Source: DASQPR01 sp963831705 (GTDB taxonomy: Bacteria > Actinomycetota > Actinomycetes > Mycobacteriales > Micromonosporaceae). Taken from it: DNA of 64,000 bases. The notes beneath the pieces were generated by a model. The model saw only the letters and a program-made list of their open reading frames with translations, had not been told where the DNA came from and made no database searches. Below, piece by piece: positions 42,479-51,026 of this stretch (the first letter of the stretch is position 1; each line of letters opens with the position of its first letter). The stretch spans positions 1 to 64,000 of the forward strand of contig CAWHRE010000004.1 in the NCBI GenBank assembly GCA_963831705.1, in the 5' to 3' direction. Position numbers and translations under genes: made by a program.

Positions 42479-43228
42479 GTGCTGCCTAGCCCGTACCGCT
42501 GGTTCGTGTTCCTGGAATTTGCCCTCGCCGCGCTCACCGTCGTGGGCCTGCGCTTCGTCGTCGCGCCGTACGGCCGCCACAACCGTGCCGGCTGGGGACC
42601 GACCGTGCCGGCGCGCGTCGGCTGGCTGGTCATGGAGAGCCCGGCGTCGCTGCTGTTCCTGGCGTTGTATCTGCTCGGGGCGCACCGCGCCGAGTTGGTC
42701 CCGATCGTGCTGCTCTCGCTCTGGCAGATCCACTATGTGCAGCGCGCATTCGTGTATCCGTTTCTCATGCATGGCGGTGGGCGGATGCCCGTCGCGATCA
42801 TGTCGATGGCGATTGCGTTCAATGTGCTCAACGCGTACGTCAACGCGCGGTGGATCAGCAGTTTGGGCAGTTATCACCACGAATGGTTGGCCGGTCCACG
42901 CTTCATCGGCGGGCTTGCGCTGTTCGCGGGTGGTTTCATCCTCAACCTCAGGTCCGATCGGACCCTGCGGCACCTGCGCCGACCTGGGGAAACGGGCTAC
43001 AAGATCCCGCAGGGCGGCGCGTACCGGTGGGTATCATGCCCGAACTACCTGGGCGAGATTCTCGAATGGACCGGCTGGGCAATCGCGACCTGGTCGGTGG
43101 GCGGGCTCGCATTCGCGGTCTACACGATCGCGAACCTCGCGCCCAGAGCACTGCAAAATCATCGCTGGTACGAGCAGCAGTTCATCGACTATCCGGACCG
43201 AAAGGCGCTGATCCCGTACCTGATCTAG
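42479..43228 (+). CDS. Steroid 5-alpha-reductase / DUF1295-type membrane protein
   Basis: 249 aa from GTG 42479. Several transmembrane helices: 'WFVFLEFALAALTVVGLRFV', 'SPASLLFLALYLLGAHRAEL', 'MPVAIMSMAIAFNVLNAYVN', 'FIGGLALFAGGFILNLRSDR'. The C-terminal signature of 3-oxo-5-alpha-steroid 4-dehydrogenases is present: 'GYKIPQGGAYRWVSCPNYLG' 'EILEWTGWA' and 'HRWYEQQF' with conserved N-Y-x-G-E and H-x-W-Y. Probably NADPH-dependent double-bond reduction or methyl transfer on a lipid or steroid. Overlaps the AIM24-family gene end by four bases. Confidence 0.85.
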   Translation: MLPSPYRWFVFLEFALAALTVVGLRFVVAPYGRHNRAGWGPTVPARVGWLVMESPASLLFLALYLLGAHRAELVPIVLLSLWQIHYVQRAFVYPFLMHGGGRMPVAIMSMAIAFNVLNAYVNARWISSLGSYHHEWLAGPRFIGGLALFAGGFILNLRSDRTLRHLRRPGETGYKIPQGGAYRWVSCPNYLGEILEWTGWAIATWSVGGLAFAVYTIANLAPRALQNHRWYEQQFIDYPDRKALIPYLI

Positions 43229-43959
43229 GTATTGGAACTGCTCGTCGGCTGGGGCAGGAACGGCACCAGCGACTCGGCAAAGTCGCGCAGGTTGCGCGTC
43301 TGCAACAGCAGCGTGCCGGGACCGGTGAACGCCGCGACGAACGCCTCGCCCGAGGTCAGCGACCGGAACAGGCTCTTGGTCGCTTTGCGGATCTCGTACG
43401 CCATCGACGCGTGCCACGCGACCAGGTGCCCGGTGTCCACGACATAGGTCTCGCCGGGGCCGAGCGTACGCGCGTGCAGCGCACCGAACGAGGTCACGAA
43501 CGCGGCTCCGGTCCCGGTCGCCTGCAGGATGAACAGACTGTCGCTGGCGAAGAACGACTTCGCACCGCCCCAACCGGTGTTGATCTCGATGCTCGACTCG
43601 CTGGCCAGATACGAGGAGGCCGCGATGTTGTACGCCTCACCGGCCAGCGCCAGCGGCACCACGTCACCGGGCGTACTCGGCGCCAGCGTCAACTCGCCCG
43701 GCCCGCCCCGCGCGGTGTACGTCGAGACGAACGCGGTCCGCCCGCCGACGCTGCGTTTGAGCGCGCTCCAGACACCGCCCTCCATCTTCGACTCGAGTTC
43801 GACGTTGCCCGACATGCTCACCATCGCGCCGCCCTGCGCCTTGATCGGCTGCTCGGCGGCGAGAGAGAGCGTGGCCAGCGCGAACGCTGGCCGGTAGTCG
43901 ATCCGGTACCCGAACGACGGGGTTTGTCCCTGATCGGCCAGCACGTTGATATCGGACAT
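43225..43959 (-). CDS. TIGR00266/AIM24-family protein
   Basis: 244 aa. 'FGYRIDYRPAFALATLSLAA', 'EQPIKAQGGAMVSMSGNVEL', 'ESKMEGGVWSALKRSVGGRT', 'AFVSTYTARGGPGELTLAPS', 'SFFASDSLFILQATGTGAAF', 'YVVDTGHLVAWHASMAYEIR', 'EAFVAAFTGPGTLLLQTRNL'. These are the hallmarks of the AIM24 beta-sandwich (E-x-G-A-M-x-x-M, F-x-x-x-x-G-x-G-x-L-x-L, V-D-x-x-H-x-V-A). Members are widespread; the exact role is unknown. Start ATG 43959. Confidence 0.9.
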   Translation of the reverse strand: MSDINVLADQGQTPSFGYRIDYRPAFALATLSLAAEQPIKAQGGAMVSMSGNVELESKMEGGVWSALKRSVGGRTAFVSTYTARGGPGELTLAPSTPGDVVPLALAGEAYNIAASSYLASESSIEINTGWGGAKSFFASDSLFILQATGTGAAFVTSFGALHARTLGPGETYVVDTGHLVAWHASMAYEIRKATKSLFRSLTSGEAFVAAFTGPGTLLLQTRNLRDFAESLVPFLPQPTSSSNT

Positions 43960-44028
43960 AAACCCTAATCTAGTCGGCCGAAATGTCGGTCGCGGTCGAT
44001 CGGCGGTTCTGTCACGCTGACGAGCAAT

Positions 44029-44589
44029 ATGAAAACAGCGAACAACCAAGACGTAGTACGGATCAGCAAACGCATGTCGTACGCGCTGCGACACCGCCCG
44101 GACGCCGTCGGTATCACGCTCGACGAGAGCGGATGGGTCGGCGTACCCGAATTGCTCACCGCGCTGCACATCGACCGCTCGACGTTGGACGCCATCGTGG
44201 CCGGCAACGACAAGCAGCGCTTCGCGATCGACGTCCGGCCCGACGGCAGTGAACACATCCGGGCCAGCCAGGGCCACACCGTGGCGATCGATCTCGGCCT
44301 CGATCCGGTGCCGCCGCCGGTCGAACTCTTCCACGGCACGCCCGCCGAGAACCTTGCCTCGATCATGCGCGACGGGCTGCGCAAGGGCCGGCGGCAGCAC
44401 GTACACCTGTCTGTTGACGTGGCGACGGCGCGCAACGTCGGGCTGCGACGGCGACCAGCCGAGGTCGCGATCCTGCAGATCGCGGCGGCCGCGATGACCG
44501 ACTCAGGCTACCTGTTCTACCGCAGCGCGAACGGTGTCTGGCTGGCCGACGCCGTACCGCCCGCATTCATTACGCGCCTGGCGGCCTGA
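44029..44589 (+). CDS. kptA: RNA 2'-phosphotransferase (Tpt1/KptA)
   Basis: 186 aa. Transfers an internal RNA 2'-phosphate to NAD, giving ADP-ribose 1'',2''-cyclic phosphate. 'VVRISKRMSYALRHRPDAVG' has the catalytic Arg in R-H-x-P, 'HIRASQGHT' the second (R-A-x-Q-G-H), 'PPVELFHGTPAENLASIMRD' the H-G-T, and 'GRRQHVHLSVDVATARNVG' the final R-x-H-V-H-L-S. All four active-site elements are intact. In bacteria there is no known tRNA-splicing substrate; proposed roles include RNA or DNA repair and ADP-ribosylation. Start ATG 44029; divergent from the AIM24-type gene. Confidence 0.9.
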   Translation: MKTANNQDVVRISKRMSYALRHRPDAVGITLDESGWVGVPELLTALHIDRSTLDAIVAGNDKQRFAIDVRPDGSEHIRASQGHTVAIDLGLDPVPPPVELFHGTPAENLASIMRDGLRKGRRQHVHLSVDVATARNVGLRRRPAEVAILQIAAAAMTDSGYLFYRSANGVWLADAVPPAFITRLAA

Positions 44590-44595
44590 CGCCGG

Positions 44596-45669
44596 TCAGA
44601 CGACGGTCGAGACCGGTTGGATGCGTTCCATCCAACGCGCCGAGTCTTCTGCCGACATGACTGCGTCGAGTCGCACGGTCGGCGGCATCTGCGCGTACAG
44701 GCGGCCCGCGTTCCAGGTTTGCGGATGCTGCAGCCGGTCGAGGACGACGACCCGGACGCCATCGAGCTTCGGGATGTCGGTCGGCCGTTCTTCGTAAGAG
44801 AGCAGGTCCCCGTACGCGTCGGCCAGCTCGAACTGGGCCTTGATGCCGCCGGCAACCTCGATGTCACCGGTGCTGGCCGCGGCCACCCATGCCGGATCGG
44901 GCGCTACGTCATAGATAAGCCCGTCGCCCGCGTTTCCGATCAGCCGATCGGCGAGCAGCGTGTGGAGCTGAAAGTTGTCACCGATGCCGCCGATCGTCAG
45001 CCGGTATCCGCGACCACTCGACCGATGGATCACCACGAGCGGTTCGTCCTCGAGTACGCGCAGGATGCCGTCGAGCCAGTACGCCAGCGGAAACTGGTCG
45101 GCATAGTCCTCGTTGATCGTGGCGAGCGCCTCCATCAACTCGTCGCGTGCCGAGAGCGCGACGCGACCGTCGGTCGGCTGAGCCGCAACGACCAGGGTCT
45201 CGAGCCACGGCGTCACCGAGAACCATGCGACGGCGAGCGCGTCGGCCTCCTCGGCCGGAATCTGCGCACGGTTCAGATTCCGTTTCATCTGATCGAGCAC
45301 GTCGTCGAGTAAGTCCACGTCGGTGGGGTCCGGCAGGGGCGAACCGTAACTCCCGAGGTCCCACGACCCGGGAAACGCCGCGGCCCACACCAGACCGGTG
45401 ATGACCTGCGGCTCCACCACCCGTACGAGCGGTGCCGCCGGTGCACCCTGCCCGACCAGCATCGCCCCGACCACGGCGAGTTGATCGCCGACGCCCAGGC
45501 CGGCCGTGGCCAAGCGCGTAGCAACCACCTCGATCGCGGCGGCGAGATCGGCCGGATCGTCGGCGGTCGGCAGTTCGCGTTCGAAGTCCTGGAAGGCGGC
45601 CTCGGCCGAATCGTCGTAGTGGTGGATCAATGCGTCGGCCAGGCGGGTTGTGGCATCGGAAATGGACAC
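44596..45669 (-). CDS. 357-aa hypothetical protein
   Basis: Soluble, acidic, mostly helical: 'LADALIHHYDDSAEAAFQDF', 'ADLAAAIEVVATRLATAGLG', 'PQVITGLVWAAAFPGSWDLG', 'AVAWFSVTPWLETLVVAAQP', 'LMEALATINEDYADQFPLAY', 'RGYRLTIGGIGDNFQLHTLL', 'LDGVRVVVLDRLQHPQTWNA', 'LDAVMSAEDSARWMERIQPV'. No signal peptide or metal motif. Family not recognised; the layout of an N-terminal helical and C-terminal alpha/beta part resembles uncharacterised actinobacterial proteins. Convergent with kptA, seven bases apart. Confidence 0.65.
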   Translation of the reverse strand: MSISDATTRLADALIHHYDDSAEAAFQDFERELPTADDPADLAAAIEVVATRLATAGLGVGDQLAVVGAMLVGQGAPAAPLVRVVEPQVITGLVWAAAFPGSWDLGSYGSPLPDPTDVDLLDDVLDQMKRNLNRAQIPAEEADALAVAWFSVTPWLETLVVAAQPTDGRVALSARDELMEALATINEDYADQFPLAYWLDGILRVLEDEPLVVIHRSSGRGYRLTIGGIGDNFQLHTLLADRLIGNAGDGLIYDVAPDPAWVAAASTGDIEVAGGIKAQFELADAYGDLLSYEERPTDIPKLDGVRVVVLDRLQHPQTWNAGRLYAQMPPTVRLDAVMSAEDSARWMERIQPVSTVV

Positions 45670-45789
45670 GCAGGCAGGGTACGCGCGCGTAGCGAGTAGC
45701 TAGTGGGAGAGCAGGAGCTTCGACCATCGTTGATTTCTTGTTCACTCAGTGGTCGGGGAGGGGTCCGAGCGCGTCGTGAGGCTGAACCT

Positions 45790-47427
45790 ATGTCGAATCT
45801 CAAGCAGTCAACTGACGAGCAGATCTTCGCGAACGCGCTGTCGCGGCGCGGCCTGCTCAGCGCAACCGTCGCGGTAGGCGCCGGTGTGGCAGCGGCTCCA
45901 CTACTGGCCACGCCCGCCGCCGCGGCTTCCGCATCCGGTGCCCTCACTGTCCAGGCGGTCGATGTCGTCGGCGACCCGGTTACCACGCCTCGGGTGAACG
46001 GCCTTCACCTGCAGTTCGGCGCCGACTCCGCGCACGAGGTCGTAGTCTCCTGGCACACCCGCCAGCCGGTCACGAAGGGGCGCGTCCTGCTCGGCGGCGC
46101 CGACGGCCGGTACGAGCGGAGTTTCGCCGCCGACACCGTCAGCTACACCGACGCCAAGTCCGGCACCGTCGTGTACGCCCAACACGCCCACATCAGCGGC
46201 CTGCGGGCCGACACCGAGTACGTCTACGTGGCGGTGCATGAGGGTGCGCAGGCGGAATTCGGATCGTTCCGGACCGCGCCGACCGGCCGGGCCGCGTTCA
46301 CGTTCACCAGCTTCGGCGACCAGGGCACGCCGACGACCGGCAAGGTCTACACGCCGCCGGCCGGTGTCACGATCGCGAACCCGCCGTTCGTCAACGACAA
46401 CCTCGGTTCGCCGACCGCCGGTGACCTGCCGGCCGGCGTGGAACGCGTACAACCGCTGTTTCATCTCTTCAACGGCGACCTGTGTTACGCGAACCTTGCC
46501 ACCGACCGGGTGCGCACGTGGTCCGATTTCTGGGAGAACAACTCGCGGAGCGCTCGTTTTCGCCCGTGGATGCCGGCGCCGGGCAACCACGAGAACGAGC
46601 GCGGCAACGGACCGATCGGCTACGCGGCGTTCCAGACGTACTTCGCGACGCCCACCCAGCCCGGCCAGACCGATGAGACGCGTGGTCTGTGGTACTCGTT
46701 CACGGTCGGCGGTGTGCGCGTGATCGTGCTCGCGAACGACGACGTCTGCCTGCAGGACGGCGGCGACAGCTACGTCCACGGGTACTCCGGCGGCGCGCAG
46801 AAGGCGTGGCTCGAGCACGAGTTGCAGCGGGCGCGCTCGGATCGCGGCATCGACTGGGTCGTCGTCTGCATGCACCAGGTCGCGATCAGCACGGCCGATC
46901 AGTTCAACGGCGCTGACCTGGGCATTCGCCAGGAGTGGCTGCCGCTGTTCGACCGGTACGGCGTAGACCTGGTGGTATGCGGTCACGAGCACCACTACGA
47001 GCGCTCGCACCCGATCCGCGGCCAGCAGCAGAACGCGACGCTGACGCCGATCCCGGCCGCCACCGACACGCAGGTGATCGACACGACGAAGGGCACGGTG
47101 CACATGGTGCTCGGCGGCGGTGGCACGTCGGCGCCGTCGAACGGCCTGTTCTTCAACCCGCCGGCCTGCCGGGTGATCACGTCGGTCGGCGCGCCCGATC
47201 CGACCACGAACAAGCGCCCGCCGGTCTACACGCACGAGGACGCGCCCTGGTCGGCGGTCCGCGACGCCGCTCACTCGTACGGGTTCGCGGCATTCACGGT
47301 CGATCCCGGCACGCACCACGGTGGCGTCACGACGATCACGGTGACGTACTACGACATCGTCGGAGCCGAGGGCGCGATGCAGCCGTTCGAGACGTTTACG
47401 CTGCGTCGTCCGCGGTCCGACGCCTAA
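45790..47427 (+). CDS. TAT-exported purple acid phosphatase-like metallophosphoesterase
   Basis: 545 aa from ATG 45790. Twin-arginine signal 'LSRRGLLSATVAVGAGVAAA' then 'ATPAAAA'. An N-terminal fibronectin-like domain ('LHLQFGADSAHEVVVSWHTR') precedes the metallophosphoesterase core: 'FTSFGDQG', 'LFHLFNGDLCYAN' (G-D-x-x-Y), 'PWMPAPGNHENER' (G-N-H-E), 'DWVVVCMHQVAISTADQ' (V-x-x-H), 'LVVCGHEHHYERSHPIRG' (G-H-x-H-x-Y-E-R). All seven metal ligands of purple acid phosphatases can be placed. Secreted folded with its metals; likely scavenges phosphate from organic esters. Confidence 0.92.
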   Translation: MSNLKQSTDEQIFANALSRRGLLSATVAVGAGVAAAPLLATPAAAASASGALTVQAVDVVGDPVTTPRVNGLHLQFGADSAHEVVVSWHTRQPVTKGRVLLGGADGRYERSFAADTVSYTDAKSGTVVYAQHAHISGLRADTEYVYVAVHEGAQAEFGSFRTAPTGRAAFTFTSFGDQGTPTTGKVYTPPAGVTIANPPFVNDNLGSPTAGDLPAGVERVQPLFHLFNGDLCYANLATDRVRTWSDFWENNSRSARFRPWMPAPGNHENERGNGPIGYAAFQTYFATPTQPGQTDETRGLWYSFTVGGVRVIVLANDDVCLQDGGDSYVHGYSGGAQKAWLEHELQRARSDRGIDWVVVCMHQVAISTADQFNGADLGIRQEWLPLFDRYGVDLVVCGHEHHYERSHPIRGQQQNATLTPIPAATDTQVIDTTKGTVHMVLGGGGTSAPSNGLFFNPPACRVITSVGAPDPTTNKRPPVYTHEDAPWSAVRDAAHSYGFAAFTVDPGTHHGGVTTITVTYYDIVGAEGAMQPFETFTLRRPRSDA

Positions 47428-48055
47428 ACCAGGTAGACGCCGACGCCGGTTCCGGTCGTCGTCGTGTCGCGGTGGTGATGGCAGGGACGAACTCCTCAAA
47501 CGAGGGTGTACGCCCAACCGGGTCTTTCGCCTCGTCATCCCACCGCCGCACGGCGACGGCATCGTGTGCGTACGGCGACGTCTCGAACTCGGCGATCTCC
47601 GTGGCGGACATCGGGCCACCCTGGACGGCCAGCGTGAACTTCGAGGCGTCGGACAGGATGTCGAAGTAGGCGGGTTCGGTCGCGCAGAGGTACCGCTTCG
47701 CGTTGACGTGCATCCGGACCGGTTCGGTCACGTCGGGGCCGAACCATTGCGCCAGCCACGCCGCACCGGACTCGTCGTGATGATTGTTCGAGCCGCTCAT
47801 CAAGGCGCGGCCGCTGATCGGGTTGGCGCCGGCGACGATCTCGTCCCGGCCGGAGATCAACCCGACGAAGTGGCCGACATCGTGGACGAGCGCCGCCACG
47901 ACCAGATTGTTGGGCGCACCGGCCGCGCGAGCGAGCGCCGCGCACTGCAGCATGTGTTCCGCGACCGTGACCGGTTCGCCGAGATAGTCCTGGCCGCCGG
48001 CGCCGGCGAACGTGTCGCGCAACCAGATCACGGCGTCCATGCCGGCCGTACTCAT
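47396..48055 (-). CDS. HD-domain phosphohydrolase, PhnZ-like
   Basis: 219 aa from ATG 48055 (GGGAG eight bases upstream); in-frame ATGs at 48085 and 48103 are alternatives. 'GEPVTVAEHMLQCAALARAA' (His), 'LVVAALVHDVGHFVGLISGR' (HD pair), 'NNHHDESGAAWLAQWFGPDV' (His), 'EPVRMHVNAKRYLCATEPAY', 'FDILSDASKFTLAVQGGPMS'. The latter blocks are those of the HD family tied to phosphonate breakdown (PhnZ, a di-iron oxygenase releasing phosphate from aminoethylphosphonate derivatives). No phnY is adjacent, so the substrate is uncertain. Its 3' end overlaps the phosphatase gene by 32 bases, tail to tail. Confidence 0.85.
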   Translation of the reverse strand: MSTAGMDAVIWLRDTFAGAGGQDYLGEPVTVAEHMLQCAALARAAGAPNNLVVAALVHDVGHFVGLISGRDEIVAGANPISGRALMSGSNNHHDESGAAWLAQWFGPDVTEPVRMHVNAKRYLCATEPAYFDILSDASKFTLAVQGGPMSATEIAEFETSPYAHDAVAVRRWDDEAKDPVGRTPSFEEFVPAITTATRRRPEPASASTWFRRRTADDAA

Positions 48056-48125
48056 CGCTCCGACTCCCGCGTCCCCAGCACTCATGCCTCTAGCGTGAGC
48101 CATGAAAATGGACGGCGGATGAAAT

Positions 48126-48563
48126 TCAGAGTGCGATATCGCGCTCGCCGATGATGCGTTCGGCACGAAGGCGTACCAGCAGCTCGCCGTCGACCGCGTT
48201 GCGTCGGCCGTACTCGCCGGCTTGCCCTGACGGCACGTACCGTTCGGCGATCGCGGTCGACCATTGCAGCATGTCGCCGGCGTGGGCGTCGATCGTGACC
48301 GTGCCGTGGACGATCACGAAACTGTACGGGTACTCCTCGACGTCCACCGTCAACGACGCCCGCGGGTTCGCGGTGAGATGACGACCCTTGATAGTCGTCG
48401 AGCCGGTATTGAAGACAAGATCCACGCCGTCGGATGTTTCGTCGATGACAAACCACACGGGTGCGACGTGCGGAACTCCGGCGAGCGACGCGGTGGCCAG
48501 TTTCCCGGTGTGCGTACCGCTGGAAAGGAATGCGATCGCTTCGTCGCGAGTCATCGTGGCCAT
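48126..48563 (-). CDS. Pyridoxamine-phosphate-oxidase-fold (PPOX) protein
   Basis: 145 aa. 'AIAFLSSGTHTGKLATASLA', 'GVPHVAPVWFVIDETSDGVD', 'LVFNTGSTTIKGRHLTANPR', 'ASLTVDVEEYPYSFVIVHGT', 'AIAERYVPSGQAGEYGRRNA', 'ELLVRLRAERIIGERD'. This is the split beta-barrel of the Rv1155-like class, which uses F420 or FMN to reduce diverse substrates; 'GRHLTANPRASLTV' contacts the cofactor phosphate. Cytoplasmic. A second ATG lies nine bases into the frame. Confidence 0.85.
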   Translation of the reverse strand: MATMTRDEAIAFLSSGTHTGKLATASLAGVPHVAPVWFVIDETSDGVDLVFNTGSTTIKGRHLTANPRASLTVDVEEYPYSFVIVHGTVTIDAHAGDMLQWSTAIAERYVPSGQAGEYGRRNAVDGELLVRLRAERIIGERDIAL

Positions 48564-48613
48564 GATTCGGACCCTACCCGTCCGCGTACGGCATCACCTG
48601 CTGGTCTGGAAGC

Positions 48614-49342
48614 TCAGCCTCGGCCGAGGAGCGCTCCGCCGTTGACCTGGAGGATCTGTCCGGTGGTCCAGCCCGCCTGCGGCGACGCCAGATATCCGAC
48701 CGCCGCCGCGATCTCGTCCGGCGTGCCGGGCCGCCCCGCCGGAATCTGAGCGAGGCGAGACCGCATCAACTCGTCGGTCATCCGGGTGCTCCAGAACTCC
48801 GTGTCCGGAACGAAACCCGGCGCAACGATGTTCACCGTGATGCCATCCGACGCGAGCGCGGTGGCCAACGACATCGCCCATGCGTGCAACGCTGCTTTGG
48901 CGGCTCCGTACGAGCCGGCACCACGCAGCCCGGCGATCGAGCTCAAACCGATGATTCGTCCGCCCGGTCGGGACATGTGCGGCAGCAGCGCCTCGGTCAG
49001 CAGAACGGCCGTCAACACGTTGCCGCGGTAGTCGGCCTCCCACGCCGCGGCCGTGTCCGCGAGGCTCGGACCGTCCACGCCGAAGTTGCCACCGGCGTTG
49101 TTGACCAGTACGTCGATTGGCCCGCCACCGGCCAGCGATGTGGCGAGCGCCTCGACCGCCGCCGGATCGGTAAGGTCGCAGACGGCCGTGGAGACCAATG
49201 GTCCCAACGCCGCCGCGGCCTCGGCCAGGACGTCCGGGCGGCGTCCGACGATGACAACGTCATCTCCGGCGGCGGCAAGATGTGCCGCGATGGCCTTGCC
49301 GATGCCCGTACCACCGCCGGTCACGATTGCCCTTCGGGTCAT
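48614..49342 (-). CDS. SDR-family oxidoreductase
   Basis: 242 aa. 'RRAIVTGGGTGIGKAIAAHL' (T-G-x-x-x-G-I-G), 'VVIVGRRPDVLAEAAAAL', 'DVLVNNAGGNFGVDGP' (NNAG), 'GGRIIGLSSIAGLRGAGSYG' with Ser, 'YGAAKAALHAWAMSLATALA' (Y-x-x-x-K), 'DGITVNIVAPGFVPDTEFWS', and the end 'SPQAGWTTGQILQVNGGALL'. Complete classical SDR, FabG-like. Start ATG 49342 overlaps the NUDIX stop by four bases, so translation is coupled. Confidence 0.92.
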   Translation of the reverse strand: MTRRAIVTGGGTGIGKAIAAHLAAAGDDVVIVGRRPDVLAEAAAALGPLVSTAVCDLTDPAAVEALATSLAGGGPIDVLVNNAGGNFGVDGPSLADTAAAWEADYRGNVLTAVLLTEALLPHMSRPGGRIIGLSSIAGLRGAGSYGAAKAALHAWAMSLATALASDGITVNIVAPGFVPDTEFWSTRMTDELMRSRLAQIPAGRPGTPDEIAAAVGYLASPQAGWTTGQILQVNGGALLGRG

Positions 49343-49917
49343 CCGGCCATCGTAGACAGATGGGCGAGGAAGCGGTGGAAATGCGGATCGAGCTGCTCGA
49401 TCGGCATCGTCTGGATGTCGTCGGCGGTCAGCCATCGGATAGCGGTGAATTCTCGCCGGTCGTACCAGGTGATCGCCGATTCGGCGACATCGAGCACATA
49501 CCAGAGCGAGACATCGGTATGGGTGTTCGGTCCTCTGGTCTCGGTGACGGTTAGGAAAGTCGGTCGTCGCGGCGGCCCTGTTGGCGTGTAGCGCAATTCC
49601 TCGCCGCACTCGCGCACCACCGTCGCCCAGGGATCTTCGCCCGGCTCGACATGACCGCCCGGCGGTAGCAGCAGGCCGGCCAGACGGTGTTCGACGAGCA
49701 GATATCGCTTGGTCACGGGATCGCGTGGGACGAAGTACGAGACAAGATGTGTGTTCGGTGTTGCCGGTTTCTCGATTCGCCAGAGAGGGACGCCGGATGC
49801 GATCCAGTTGAGCGCGTCCTGGCGGTGTGTACGTCCGAGTTCGTCACTGATCGGGGTTGCGGCGACGGTGGCGGCGAGCCGACGTCGCGCGCTCTGATTT
49901 TCGACGTCATCCCGCAT
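49339..49917 (-). CDS. NUDIX hydrolase
   Basis: 192 aa, ATG 49917. The Nudix box 'GGHVEPGEDPWATVVRECGE' 'EL' matches G-x5-E-x7-R-E-x-x-E-E-x with the expected spacing. N-terminal helical part 'ISDELGRTHRQDALNWIASG', core 'KRYLLVEHRLAGLLLPP', C-terminal 'AIRWLTADDIQTMPIEQLDP'. It hydrolyses a nucleoside diphosphate derivative or related pyrophosphate; substrate not defined. ATGA overlap with the SDR gene. Confidence 0.92.
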   Translation of the reverse strand: MRDDVENQSARRRLAATVAATPISDELGRTHRQDALNWIASGVPLWRIEKPATPNTHLVSYFVPRDPVTKRYLLVEHRLAGLLLPPGGHVEPGEDPWATVVRECGEELRYTPTGPPRRPTFLTVTETRGPNTHTDVSLWYVLDVAESAITWYDRREFTAIRWLTADDIQTMPIEQLDPHFHRFLAHLSTMAG

Positions 49918-50069
49918 GCATTCTCCCCCGGGTCGAGTGCGATCTTGGTTCACGATGTCACGACCGTCTGACGATATGGCCGTCCGGATAGATGAGTGCG
50001 GAACCGTGCCCGGCCCGCCGGCGCAAATCATCAGCGCGACGATCAGCCCACATATGCCACCATGATCGA

Positions 50070-50867
50070 ATGCCGGTACACGAGGATCGTCGCTTGTCGT
50101 TCAACCGAGCAGCCGAGACCTATCGCCGAGGTCGGCCGCCGTATCCCGACGAAGTGTTCGAGCTGCTCTCCGCGCGATGCGGCCTGGCGCCTGGCGTACG
50201 GGTCCTCGATATCGGCGCCGGCGCAGGTCTGGCCACCGGCCCGATCCTGGACGCCGGTGCCTCCGTGGTGGCCGTCGAACCGGGCGCCGAATTGGCCGCG
50301 ATCCTGCTGGCCGAACTCGGCCGCGAAGCCGGGGATCGCCTGGAAGTGACGATCGCCGACTTCGAGTCGGCTGAGATCCCGCCCGGCTTCGATGTGGCGG
50401 TTGCGGCGACGTCGCTGCACTGGCTCGACCCGGTCGCCGCAATTGCGAAGCTCGGCTCGCTGATCCGGCCCGGCGGATGGCTCGCCGCCTGGTGGACCGT
50501 CTTCGGCGATCCGAACCGGCCGACGGAGTTCCGGGACCGACTCGACGAGGTCTACCGGGATCTACTTCCCGGCGAACCGTCGTATCGGGACGACCGGCCG
50601 TACGCGTTGGACACCGAACGCTGGCGTGCCACATTGACCGACGGCGGGTGGTTCGGGGATCCGGGAGTTGACGATTTCGCGTGGACGCACACGTTGACGC
50701 CGAGCAGCGCGCAGTCGCTCTGGTCGACGTTCCCGAACATCACCGAGTTGGAACCAGCAGCACGGCAGGAGTTCCTGACAAGGCTCGGTGGCCTGGTCGA
50801 GTCGCTCGGCGGCCAGGTTGACGATCCGCGCAGGACCGTCGTCTACACCGCGCAACGTCTCGGATAA
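50070..50867 (+). CDS. SAM-dependent methyltransferase
   Basis: 265 aa from ATG 50070. 'LSFNRAAETYRRGRPPYPDE' (typical start of the UbiE/type-11 group with F-x-x-A-A-x-x-Y), motif I 'VRVLDIGAGAGLATGPILDA', motif II 'SVVAVEPGAELAAILLAEL', 'DVAVAATSLHWLDPVAAIAK', 'RPGGWLAAWWTVFGDPNRP'. The C-terminal part 'DFAWTHTLTPSSAQSLWSTF' is that of trans-aconitate-like small-molecule methyltransferases. Product unknown. Divergent from NUDIX/SDR. Confidence 0.9.
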   Translation: MPVHEDRRLSFNRAAETYRRGRPPYPDEVFELLSARCGLAPGVRVLDIGAGAGLATGPILDAGASVVAVEPGAELAAILLAELGREAGDRLEVTIADFESAEIPPGFDVAVAATSLHWLDPVAAIAKLGSLIRPGGWLAAWWTVFGDPNRPTEFRDRLDEVYRDLLPGEPSYRDDRPYALDTERWRATLTDGGWFGDPGVDDFAWTHTLTPSSAQSLWSTFPNITELEPAARQEFLTRLGGLVESLGGQVDDPRRTVVYTAQRLG

Positions 50868-51026
50868 CCGGTGGTACGGTCACTTTCGTGACTTCGCGCG
50901 TACAGGGATGGTGGCACGCCTTCTAGGCGGCCCTCCCGACGTGCATCCATCGGCCGCCCGACCAGGCGGCCGTCACATGACTCCCGTCTCGGCCGGTCGC
51001 CTCGACCCCCTCGGAGACGCGACAAC

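Noticed and set aside
45901..47619. A 572-codon minus-strand frame over the metallophosphatase
   Set aside because: Arg/Val/Ala-biased shadow of a gene with all phosphatase motifs and a TAT signal.
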